Source: Alphaproteobacteria bacterium (GTDB lineage Bacteria > Pseudomonadota > Alphaproteobacteria > TMED109). Taken from it: a DNA stretch of 32,136 nucleotides. A program made the position numbers and the translations under genes. The stretch spans positions 1 through 32,136 of the forward strand of contig JAQWRB010000129.1 of assembly GCA_029243935.1 (NCBI GenBank), in the 5' to 3' direction. Positions 18,281 through 26,913 of the stretch are shown here, one piece after another. Every line of letters begins with the position of its first letter. The first letter of the stretch is position 1. The notes under the pieces are model-generated. The model had not been told where the DNA came from, ran no database searches, and saw only the letters and a program-made list of their open reading frames with translations.

Positions 18281-19021
18281 ATGAGTACAAATATTTCAGT
18301 AGTTATTCCTATTTTTAATGAAGAAGGTAATATTATTTCTCTGATAAATGAGTTGCTTCCTGTAGTTGATGAAATTGGTGGAGGAGAAATAATTGTAATA
18401 AATGATGCTTCTAATGACTTAAGTAAAGATTTAGTTCTCAGTAAGAAAGGTACTTATAAAACTTCAATTAAGTTATTAAGTCATATAATACAATCTGGCC
18501 AAAGTGCTGGATTATTAACAGGCATAAAATTTGCAAGTAATAATATAATAGTTACTCTAGATGGAGATGGGCAAAATGACCCGAAAGATATACTTCCCAT
18601 GCTAAAAGTTTGGAAAGATTCTTTAAGTAATCAGGAATTATTGATTATTGGACATAGAGTAAATAGAAAAGATACATGGTCTAGGCGATATGCATCATTA
18701 TTAGCCTTAAAGGTAAGAAAAATAGTATTAAAAGATTCAACTCCAGATAGTGGTTGTGGGATAAAAATATTTTCTCGTCATTTATTTTTAAGTTTACCAT
18801 ATTTTGATCATATTCATAGATTCTTACCTGCTTTGACTAGAAGGCATGGAGGATCAGTCATCTCGCATGTGGTTACTCATAGAAATAGATTTTCTGGTGT
18901 TTCTAAGTACAGTAATTGGCAAAGATTTAGAGTAGGATTAGTTGATTTGTTTGCTGTTTCATGGTTAATAAAAAGGTCTTCATTTCCAATAAAATTTATT
19001 GATGAAAATAAAGAAAAATAA
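18281..19021 (+). CDS. Family 2 glycosyltransferase (dolichol/undecaprenyl-phosphate sugar transferase-like)
   Basis: SVVIPIFNEEGNIISLINELLPVV, IIVINDASNDLS, VTLDGDGQNDPKDI, HRFLPALTRRHG, HRNRFSGVSKYSNWQR. Confidence 0.92.
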   Translation: MSTNISVVIPIFNEEGNIISLINELLPVVDEIGGGEIIVINDASNDLSKDLVLSKKGTYKTSIKLLSHIIQSGQSAGLLTGIKFASNNIIVTLDGDGQNDPKDILPMLKVWKDSLSNQELLIIGHRVNRKDTWSRRYASLLALKVRKIVLKDSTPDSGCGIKIFSRHLFLSLPYFDHIHRFLPALTRRHGGSVISHVVTHRNRFSGVSKYSNWQRFRVGLVDLFAVSWLIKRSSFPIKFIDENKEK

Positions 19022-19040
19022 ATAAAAGGATTAAAGAGAT

Positions 19041-19316
19041 ATGGATAAAAACTTAATATGGATGATAATAGGTTTTGTAGGGCAAGGATTTTTCTCTGCT
19101 AGATTTATTGTTCAATGGATAATGTCAGAAATAAAAAAACAAAGTATCATACCTCTTGGTTTTTGGTATTTTTCTTTATTGGGTGGTGCAACTCTTTTTG
19201 CATATGCGCTATATAAAGAAGATCCAGTTTTTATAGTGGGGCAAGGTGCAGGGTTATTAATTTATTCTAGAAATTTATATTTAATAAGAAAGCGCTCTAG
19301 ATCTGATAAGTTATAA
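19041..19316 (+). CDS. LAB_N (lipid-A-disaccharide synthase N-terminal domain) small membrane protein
   Basis: GFVGQGFFSARFIVQWIMSEIKKQSIIPLGFWYFSLLGGATLFAYALYKEDPVFIVGQGAGLLIYSRNLYLI: hallmark stand-alone LAB_N sequence. Confidence 0.93.
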   Translation: MDKNLIWMIIGFVGQGFFSARFIVQWIMSEIKKQSIIPLGFWYFSLLGGATLFAYALYKEDPVFIVGQGAGLLIYSRNLYLIRKRSRSDKL

Positions 19317-19322
19317 TAAGTT

Positions 19323-20780
19323 ATGTATATGAAAAATTATAGCTCCTATTATTATATTTTTCTTTTCCTTTTTGTGGTATTTGTAATTAGAACATTGCTT
19401 TGGAAATTTGCTAATTTAGATTTATCGTTTGATGAAGCTCAATATTGGACATGGTCTCTAAATCCCGCATGGGGTTACTATTCAAAACCTCCATTTTTAT
19501 CATGGTTAATAAAAGCTTTTACATCTTTATGTGGTGATTCTGAATTTTGTATTAGGATGGGATCTCCTATACTACATACTTTATCAGCATTTTTTATTGC
19601 TTTAACAGCTTGTAATTTTAATAATAATAATACCAATTTTATTGGGTTTATTGCAGCATCTATATGGATTTTAATACCAGGAATAAGCCTATCTTCAGGA
19701 TTTATAAGCACGGATGTTCCATTGTTATTTTTTACTTCTTTAGTATTGTGGTCTTTCAGTAAAATTTTACTTAATAAGAAAAAATTTATTTATTATTTGA
19801 TATTTTGTATGTCATTATCACTAGGTTTTCTTTCCAAGTATGCCATTTTTTATTTTATTATAGGTATTATTTTAGCTATGATTTTAAATAGGTCCATATA
19901 TAAAAATATAAGAAATAGTTTTTCAAAATTATCTTTAATTTTAATATTTTTTGGTTTTATCATAATAATTTTTCAGCATCTAAATTGGAATTATAATAAT
20001 AGTTTTATAACGGCTCAGCATACTTTATCTAATGCTAATATAGGAGGAGAAGGAAATAGTTTTAAGAATTTATTAAAATTCGTTTTTGAGCAATTCATTG
20101 TTTTTGGCCCTTTAACTTTCTTAATACTTATAATGACATTATTAAAATACAATAAACTTTCTACTGAAGAGAAAATATTAATATTTTTAACACTTACTCC
20201 ATTGATTTTAGTTATGGTTCAAGCTTTTATTTCTAGAGCACATGCTAATTGGGCTGCAATAGCTTATGTCCCTGGCACAGTTTTAGTTGCTCTACAAATA
20301 GTAAAGCTTTGGAATAAAAGGCGACGAATTTATTATTTTATTTTATCTATTGGTACAGTATTTATGTTTTTAATACCATTATTTGGAATTTATAATTTTG
20401 GAATTGACCCGTATAAAAAAAATAGAGGATGGTCTAATTTAGGTTTAGAAATATCAAATATATATTTATCTCACCCCAATGCGGTTTTAGTTACAGATGA
20501 TAGAAGAGTTATGGCAGAAGCGCTATATTATATGAAAAATAAGCCCAGTAAATGGGTTAGATGGAATGCAGATGGCCATATTCATGATCATTATGAGTTG
20601 GTTACAAGGCATAATGATTTAGAAGATGAAATAGGCTTAATGGTATCATCAGAACCAAATAATCAACATTTTGTTTTAAGTTTTGAAAAAGTTACATTTT
20701 TAAGAAGTATTTATAGAACTATGAATAAAGGAAATAATAAAGAATACAAAATATGGCTACTAGAAGGTTTCAAAAATTAA
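19323..20780 (+). CDS. ArnT-like family 39/83 glycosyltransferase
   Basis: Multi-TM; N-terminal DLSFDEAQYWTWSLNPAWGYYSKPPFLSWLIKAFTSLCGDSEFCIRMGSPI matches the DEAxYW...Y(Y/F)xKPPL motif of ArnT/PMT-type enzymes. Confidence 0.92.
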   Translation: MYMKNYSSYYYIFLFLFVVFVIRTLLWKFANLDLSFDEAQYWTWSLNPAWGYYSKPPFLSWLIKAFTSLCGDSEFCIRMGSPILHTLSAFFIALTACNFNNNNTNFIGFIAASIWILIPGISLSSGFISTDVPLLFFTSLVLWSFSKILLNKKKFIYYLIFCMSLSLGFLSKYAIFYFIIGIILAMILNRSIYKNIRNSFSKLSLILIFFGFIIIIFQHLNWNYNNSFITAQHTLSNANIGGEGNSFKNLLKFVFEQFIVFGPLTFLILIMTLLKYNKLSTEEKILIFLTLTPLILVMVQAFISRAHANWAAIAYVPGTVLVALQIVKLWNKRRRIYYFILSIGTVFMFLIPLFGIYNFGIDPYKKNRGWSNLGLEISNIYLSHPNAVLVTDDRRVMAEALYYMKNKPSKWVRWNADGHIHDHYELVTRHNDLEDEIGLMVSSEPNNQHFVLSFEKVTFLRSIYRTMNKGNNKEYKIWLLEGFKN

Positions 20781-20818
20781 GTAAGATAATTTTAATTATA
20801 TAAATAGGTGAATTTATT

Positions 20819-21391
20819 ATGAGAATTAAGGATTGGAATAAAGAGGATCTTTCTGAAGAACAATTATCTATTTATAAAGAAATTATTAATGGACCACGAG
20901 GAAATGTAATAGGCCCTATTAGAATTTGGCTAAATAATCCACAATTTGCATTATGTGCTCAAGCACTTGGAAAATATGCTCGATATGAAAGTAATTTATC
21001 CTCTGCTTTATCTGAGCTTGCTATAATTACTACTGGGAGGTGTTGGTCATCAGAATTTGAATGGGAGCAACATGCGCCTTTAGCTGAAAAAGCTGGAATT
21101 GATATTAATTATATTAATGAGATAGCACTAGGTAATAGACCAATATTTGAAAATAAAGATCAGCAGGCTGTTTATGATTTTGCTGCTGAAGTCAATATAA
21201 AAAAAAATGTGTCTGACAAAGTTTACAATCATGCAGATGATTTATTAGGTAAAAATGTGTTAATAGATATTGTTGCTATATGTGGTTATTATAGTTTAAT
21301 TTCTATGACTTTAAATGTTTTTAAAGTGCCGAGTATAGGAAGCGCTTGGGTCCTTCCAAAAATAAAAAATTTTAATCATATGTTGCCATAA
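20819..21391 (+). CDS. Carboxymuconolactone decarboxylase family protein
   Basis: LGKYARYESNLSSALSELAIITTGRCWSSEFEWEQHAPLAEKAGI characteristic of the CMD family. Confidence 0.88.
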   Translation: MRIKDWNKEDLSEEQLSIYKEIINGPRGNVIGPIRIWLNNPQFALCAQALGKYARYESNLSSALSELAIITTGRCWSSEFEWEQHAPLAEKAGIDINYINEIALGNRPIFENKDQQAVYDFAAEVNIKKNVSDKVYNHADDLLGKNVLIDIVAICGYYSLISMTLNVFKVPSIGSAWVLPKIKNFNHMLP

Positions 21392-21400
21392 TTTTACTTT

Positions 21401-21952
21401 TTAATTTTTTTCGAGAATAGAATCCCAATAAAGATAATCCATCCAGCTTTTATGCAAATAGTTTGGCGGAAATTTTTTTCCTATAAATTGTAATTGATGG
21501 TTTGTTGGTTGATAGGGGGTTTTTATTAACCTCATTTGTACTTGAGATAATAATAAGTTGCTTTTTTTTAGATTACACTTTGAACAGGCTGCTACTACAT
21601 TCTCCCATTTCGTTTTTCCTCCTTTTGATTTAGGAACTACATGGTCAAAAGTTAAATCATTACTGTTAAATAGTTCTCCACAATATTGACAAGAAAAGTT
21701 ATCTCTTAAAAAAAGATTAAATCTTGTGAAAGGAGTTTTTTTAGCTATAGGAATAAATTTTTTTAATGCTATAACACTCGGTATTTTCATAGAAAATGAT
21801 GAAGATCTAACTTCAGAATCATACTCAGAAATTATTTGAACCCTATTTAAGAAAACTGCTTTAATAGATGCTTGCCAATTCCATAAGGAAAGAGGAAAAT
21901 AACTAATAGGTTGATAATCAGCATTTAGTATAAGGGCAGGATAATCTTTCAT
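21401..21952 (-). CDS. HNH endonuclease
   Basis: FSCQYCGELFNSNDLTFDHVVPKSKGGKTKWENVVAACSKCNLKKSN: HNH core with two CxxC zinc motifs. Confidence 0.92.
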   Translation of the reverse strand: MKDYPALILNADYQPISYFPLSLWNWQASIKAVFLNRVQIISEYDSEVRSSSFSMKIPSVIALKKFIPIAKKTPFTRFNLFLRDNFSCQYCGELFNSNDLTFDHVVPKSKGGKTKWENVVAACSKCNLKKSNLLLSQVQMRLIKTPYQPTNHQLQFIGKKFPPNYLHKSWMDYLYWDSILEKN

Positions 21953-22040
21953 ATTTAATTTGTCTCATAATTATTAAATAAATACTAAAACAAAAATAAT
22001 TATTATTCTATAGTTTAAGAACAATATTAATCTTGTTTAA

Positions 22041-22715
22041 TCATATATTACATTTTTTAATAAATTCAATTCCTTTATTAATCCCATCTTCATTAATACT
22101 ATGCTCAAGATTACTGCATGTATGACTAATTACTTTAGCACCCAAATTTTTTAGATCTTCTTTAGCATTTATCATGCTTTTAATAGGAATTACTTTATCT
22201 AACTCCCCATGTATAAGCATTATTTTATATTTTTCATTAAGAGGTATATTATGATTAATAAACGAACCTGAATAACATAATAAACCACCTAATAGAATGT
22301 TAGTTCCTATTTCTAAAGTTAGCATCGAACCTTGACTAAAACCTATTAAAAATGTTTTATCATCAGATATTGATAATTCATTCTGCCAATGCTTAATAAA
22401 TATTTTAGCTTGTTCAGATGCTGTTGAAACTTTTTTAGGCATTTCACTTCTATCAATTGATCCATCATTATTAAAATTTAAGCCAAACCATTGTCTACCT
22501 CCATAAGGGTTTTGAGGGCAGGCTTCAGGACCATTAGGACTAATAAAAAATGCAGTCGGAAAGTGTTTGGCAAATAAAGGAGCTAGTTGAATTAAATCAT
22601 CTCCATTAGAACCCCAACCATGAAAAAATATTATAAGCATTTCAGGTTTGTCAGCCTTTTGTTTTAGGTTTGGTCCTGTAATTAATATTTCATTTTTCAT
22701 AACTAAAACTTTCAT
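22041..22715 (-). CDS. Phospholipase/carboxylesterase (alpha/beta hydrolase)
   Basis: IFFHGWGSNGDDLIQLAPLF, ISPNGPEACPQNPYGGRQWF, IGFSQGSMLTLEIG, MLIHGELDKVIP; stop UGA. Confidence 0.9.
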   Translation of the reverse strand: MKVLVMKNEILITGPNLKQKADKPEMLIIFFHGWGSNGDDLIQLAPLFAKHFPTAFFISPNGPEACPQNPYGGRQWFGLNFNNDGSIDRSEMPKKVSTASEQAKIFIKHWQNELSISDDKTFLIGFSQGSMLTLEIGTNILLGGLLCYSGSFINHNIPLNEKYKIMLIHGELDKVIPIKSMINAKEDLKNLGAKVISHTCSNLEHSINEDGINKGIEFIKKCNI

Positions 22716-22784
22716 TAATTTGATTTATAATATACTTGTATTAATTTTTGAGTAAAAAGTTAATTATTATTTTAAAATAGAAGT

Positions 22785-23669
22785 ATGAAATTGAAATTAT
22801 ATTCTAATAACACAAGATTTGCACCAAGCCCTACTGGTCATATGCACCTGGGGCATGTCTTTTCAGCTTTATTCTCATATGAAGCAGCTAAAAAACTTGG
22901 AGGAAAATTTATTTTGCGCATAGAGGATATTGATACACAAAGATCTGGAAAGGTTTTTGAAGAATCAATTTATGAAGATTTAGAATGGTTAAAAATAAAA
23001 TATAGTAAAGATATCAGGCATCAATCTAAGCATATGGACGATTATACAGGCGCCATAAAAGAATTACAAAAATTAGATATGGTGTACCCTTGTTTTTGTT
23101 CCCGTTCTGATATTAAAGCAGAAATTATGAGAGCAGGTAATGCCCCGCATGAGGAAGAAAGTCCAATATATCCAGGAACGTGCAGACGACTATCAAAAGA
23201 AGAAAGAATTGAAAAATTATCTATAGAAAATAACTTTGCATGGAGATTAAATATCAGAGCAGCATCTAAAAAATTAGGAGGCTTAGTTTGGAATGATTTA
23301 AGACTAGGCAAACATACTGTACCTGTTGGTACTATAGGAGATGTAGTATTAGCAAGAAAAGATGTGCCTACTTCATATCATTTATCTGCTACTTTAGATG
23401 ATCATATTCAAAGAATAGGATTAGTAACCAGAGGAGAAGATTTAGTCAGCTCAACTCATATTCATAAGATAATACAGGTTTTATTAGAATTAAAATCTCC
23501 AATATATCTTCATCATCCATTAATATTAGATTCCAAAGGAATTAGATTATCAAAAAGAACTAGAGCACAAACAGTTAAGTCTTTAAAAGCTTCAGGTTTA
23601 AAAAAGGACGATGTGATTGATTTGTTTGGAAAAGAGAATATGTTAGCATTATTAAACCTTATTAAATAG
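22785..23669 (+). CDS. gluQ: Glutamyl-Q tRNA(Asp) synthetase
   Basis: TRFAPSPTGHMHLGHVFSALFSYEAAKKLGGKFILRIEDID, YPCFCSRSDI, IRLSKRTRAQTV (KMSKS equivalent); ~294 aa with no anticodon-binding domain, as expected for GluQ-RS. Confidence 0.94.
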   Translation: MKLKLYSNNTRFAPSPTGHMHLGHVFSALFSYEAAKKLGGKFILRIEDIDTQRSGKVFEESIYEDLEWLKIKYSKDIRHQSKHMDDYTGAIKELQKLDMVYPCFCSRSDIKAEIMRAGNAPHEEESPIYPGTCRRLSKEERIEKLSIENNFAWRLNIRAASKKLGGLVWNDLRLGKHTVPVGTIGDVVLARKDVPTSYHLSATLDDHIQRIGLVTRGEDLVSSTHIHKIIQVLLELKSPIYLHHPLILDSKGIRLSKRTRAQTVKSLKASGLKKDDVIDLFGKENMLALLNLIK

Positions 23670-23696
23670 TTTTTTATTTATTATCTGGAGATAACT

Positions 23697-23906
23697 TTGT
23701 TAGGAATTTTAAATACCATTTTGCCTTATATAATTTACATAGTTTTGTTTTCTGTATTGTTGGTATTAATAATAGGTATTATTGCAATGTTAAAAGGTGG
23801 GGATTTTAATAAACGTTGGGGAAATAAGTTAATGAGGGCAAGAGTGGCATTGCAGGGGTTGGCAGTAATTCTTATTTTATTAACGGCTTATTTACTTTCT
23901 CAATAA
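23697..23906 (+). CDS. HIG1-domain twin-transmembrane protein
   Basis: 69 aa with two TM segments and IAMLKGGDFNKRWGNKLMRARVALQGLAVILIL, the HIG1 signature; TTG start preceded by CTGGAG. Confidence 0.88.
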   Translation: MLGILNTILPYIIYIVLFSVLLVLIIGIIAMLKGGDFNKRWGNKLMRARVALQGLAVILILLTAYLLSQ

Positions 23907-24003
23907 ATTTTAACAAGTTTACACAAAATAGTTTTTTTTATATTTAAAATAATCTACAAAGGTTTTAATAAATACTTAATATAATTATATGAGGAAATAT
24001 TGA

Positions 24004-24753
24004 ATGAAAGTTCTTGTGCCTGTAAAAAGAGTTATCGACTATAATGTTAAAATTAGAGTAAATTCTGAAGAATCTGCCGTAGAAACAAATAATGTAAAAA
24101 TGTCTATGAATCCTTTTGATGAAATAGCAGTAGAGGAAGCTGTACGTTTAAAAGAAGCAGGATTAGTAGATGAGATTATTATAGTTTCTATAGGTAACAA
24201 AGGTGTTCAAGAAACTATTCGTACAGCATTTGCTATGGGTGGAGATAGAGGTATTCATATATTTAATGAAGATAATACGGAGCCTCTTGTAGTGGCAAAA
24301 ATTTTAAAAGATATTGTAATTAATGAAAAAACAGATCTGGTCATTATGGGTAAGCAGGCTATAGATGATGACGCTAATCAAACTGGGCAAATGCTCGCAG
24401 CACTTTTAGATTGGCCTCAAGGAACTTTTGCATCCAAAATAGAATTAAATAATAAAGAATTAAACATAATTAGGGAAATTGATGGAGGTTTAGAAACTTT
24501 AAATATTAAATTACCTTGTATCATTACTACTGATTTAAGACTAAATGAGCCTCGGTATGCCTCTTTACCTAATATTATGAAAGCTAAGAAGAAAGAAATT
24601 ATAGAAATTTTGATTGCAGATACAGGAATAGATTTTAAAAATCGTTTGGAAGTTATAAAGGTTCAAGAACCTCCTGTTAGAGTAGGTGGAAGAAAAGTAG
24701 AAAATGTAGATGAGTTAATTAATGTACTCAAAAATGAAGTTGGAGTTATATAA
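24004..24753 (+). CDS. etfB: Electron transfer flavoprotein beta subunit
   Basis: [20 protein letters not shown]...[18 protein letters not shown]...[30 protein letters not shown]...[16 protein letters not shown]. Confidence 0.97.
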   Translation: MKVLVPVKRVIDYNVKIRVNSEESAVETNNVKMSMNPFDEIAVEEAVRLKEAGLVDEIIIVSIGNKGVQETIRTAFAMGGDRGIHIFNEDNTEPLVVAKILKDIVINEKTDLVIMGKQAIDDDANQTGQMLAALLDWPQGTFASKIELNNKELNIIREIDGGLETLNIKLPCIITTDLRLNEPRYASLPNIMKAKKKEIIEILIADTGIDFKNRLEVIKVQEPPVRVGGRKVENVDELINVLKNEVGVI

Positions 24754-25676
24754 TGTCAGTATTAGTTATAGCTGAGTCTAATAGTAAAGAAGTAGATAGA
24801 GGAACCTTATCTACTATTACAGCAGCGCAAAAAATTAGTGATAATATTTCTTTGTTAGTACTCGAGGATGTTGAAGAAGTTTTACAAAATTGTAAAAATA
24901 TAAAAGGGGTAACCAAAGTTATCTCTGCCAAGGGTGAATTAGAAGGGGGTTTGGCTGAAAATTTAGCCCCAGTAATTATAGATGCTATAAAAGATGCTAC
25001 ACATATTTTAAGTTCTGCAGGCACATTTTGAAAAAATATTATGCCTCGGGTAGCAGCCTTAAAAGATTCACAACAAATTTCAGATGTATGTGAAATTATA
25101 GATCAAGATACTTTTGTTAGACCTATATATGCAGGTAATGCCTTAGCAACTGTTAAATCCTTAGATAAGGTAAAATTTTTAACAGTTAGAGCTACGGCTT
25201 TTCAAGCTGCTGAAACTCAGGGAGGCTCTGCTGATATTATAGATGGTCCTATAGCAAAGACAAATAGATTAAGTACATTTGTAAAGAGAGATTTATCAGA
25301 ATCTGATAGGCCAGAATTGACTGCTGCAAAAATAGTTGTATCTGGAGGAAGAGGTATAGGCAGTGCAGATAATTTTGCATTATTAGACCCTTTAGCGGAT
25401 AAATTAGGAGCTGCAGTGGGAGCTAGTAGAGCAGCTGTAGATGCAGGTTATGTTCCCAATGATTATCAGGTAGGACAAACAGGAAAAGTAGTGGCTCCAG
25501 AATTATATATTGCTGTAGGAATATCAGGAGCTATTCAACATTTAGCTGGCATGAAAGATTCTAAGGTTATAGTAGCCATTAATAAGGATGAAGAGGCACC
25601 AATATTTCAAATTGCAGATTTTGGTCTTGTTGGTGATTTATTTCAAGTTATACCTGAATTATCGGAAAAATTATAA
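24753..25676 (+). CDS. etfA: Electron transfer flavoprotein alpha subunit, interrupted by an in-frame UGA at 25029-25031
   Basis: ORF 24753-25031 and ORF 25041-25676 share a frame: ...[11 protein letters not shown]-[UGA][18 protein letters not shown]... The family has TTFGKNxxPRVAALLD with Gly at the UGA. Downstream [73 protein letters not shown] is intact. Confidence 0.93.
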
Positions 25677-25695
25677 TAAAGTATAGGTAAAAATA

Positions 25696-26289
25696 TTGCG
25701 TATAATATGTCTTGATTTAGAAGGAGTTTTAGTCCCAGAAATATGGATTTCTCTTGCAGAAAGAACTAAAATTAAGGATTTATTACTTACTACTAGAGAC
25801 ATAGAAGACTATTCTGAACTAATGGATCATAGATTAAAAGTTTTTAAACGCGAAGGATTAAAAATTGGGGATATACATAAGGCGGTATATGATTTAGAAC
25901 CTTTTAATGGAGCTAAAGATTTTTTAGATATATTATCCAAAAATTTTCAAGTTGTGATTTTATCTGACACATTTTATGAGATAGCTTCACCCCTATTTAA
26001 TAAATTAGGTAATCCAACTGTATTTTGTCATCATTTGGACGTGTCTAAAACAGGAGATATTAAAGGTTATAGCTTAAGAATTGAAAACCAAAAGAAAAGA
26101 GCTGTTGAGGCTTTTCATAAATTAGGATTCTCTGTTTTTGCAGCTGGAGATTCTTATAATGATATTGGTATGCTTCAGGAGGCAGATTTTGGTGTATTAT
26201 TCTCCGCACCTTCAGTATTGATAAAGAAATATAAGAATTTTAAAACAGCAAATAATTATTCTCGATTAAAAGAGTTATTAACTAAGTAA
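25696..26289 (+). CDS. thrH: Bifunctional phosphoserine phosphatase/homoserine phosphotransferase ThrH-like
   Basis: MRIICLDLEGVLVPEIWISLAERT...ELMDHRLKVF...FQVVILSDTFYEIASPL...KTGDIKGY...AAGDSYNDIGML, HAD motifs with ThrH-type DLEGVLVPEIW; TTG start. Confidence 0.92.
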   Translation: MRIICLDLEGVLVPEIWISLAERTKIKDLLLTTRDIEDYSELMDHRLKVFKREGLKIGDIHKAVYDLEPFNGAKDFLDILSKNFQVVILSDTFYEIASPLFNKLGNPTVFCHHLDVSKTGDIKGYSLRIENQKKRAVEAFHKLGFSVFAAGDSYNDIGMLQEADFGVLFSAPSVLIKKYKNFKTANNYSRLKELLTK

Positions 26290-26292
26290 AAA

Positions 26293-26859
26293 TTAATTTT
26301 TTTTAGCTTCATTTTTAAGCCAAGAAATAATTCCTTTGCTCTCCCAGTCTATTACACCTTCTATTCTCCATAAAATCTCTCCTGCCTTATTAGAAATTAA
26401 AGTTGTAGGTATTCCGCGTAATTTAAAAGTTTTATTAGAACTCATATCAAAATCTATAAAAATATCTTTTTTTTCAAAATTTAATTTTTTTATAAAAGAC
26501 TCTATTTTTTTATAATCTTTAAAGCTATCTTGATTTATATATATTATTTTAACGTCTGTTTTTTTAAGTTTTTTTGAGAGGTTATATAATGCTGGCATTT
26601 CTTTTACACAAGGTGTACACCATAAAGCCCAAAAATTTATAATTAACAATTTATCTTTTGAAAGTTCAAATAAAGTTTTATTTTTGTTTTCTAGGTTTGT
26701 AAAACTCACATCAGGTAAATTTTTTATTTGTTCTTCTACTTTAATTTTTTTAATAGAATCTGGAATATTATTAGCATTGCAGTTAATATTAGTTAACATA
26801 ATTAAAATTATGCTAAAATATATATACGGATTACAAATTTTTTTTATAGAAATTATCAT
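26293..26859 (-). CDS. tlpA: TlpA/ResA-like thioredoxin-fold protein
   Basis: N-terminal signal/TM region with a possible lipobox (LTNINC), then LLIINFWALWCTPCVKEMPALYNLSKKL and LRGIPTTLISNKAGEILWRIEG; divergent from argH. Confidence 0.87.
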   Translation of the reverse strand: MIISIKKICNPYIYFSIILIMLTNINCNANNIPDSIKKIKVEEQIKNLPDVSFTNLENKNKTLFELSKDKLLIINFWALWCTPCVKEMPALYNLSKKLKKTDVKIIYINQDSFKDYKKIESFIKKLNFEKKDIFIDFDMSSNKTFKLRGIPTTLISNKAGEILWRIEGVIDWESKGIISWLKNEAKKN

Positions 26860-26913
26860 ATACTTTTCTCTTTATTATTGTATAGGTAATAATAGTAATT
26901 ATTGGTGAATTAA

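Noticed and set aside
10998-25031. Interpreting the two broken genes as ribosomal frameshifts
   Set aside because: Similarity resumes in the same frame at the next codon in both cases, so no frame change is involved and no slippery heptamer is needed.
25041-25676. Independent C-terminal EtfA polypeptide translated from ATG 25041
   Set aside because: No visible Shine-Dalgarno upstream (tttgaaaaaatatt) and the break falls within domain I rather than at a domain boundary; kept only as a weak alternative.
26684-26908. 74-aa + strand ORF between tlpA and argH
   Set aside because: Mostly antisense to the tlpA N-terminus with hydrophobic low-complexity sequence; no RBS or domain support.
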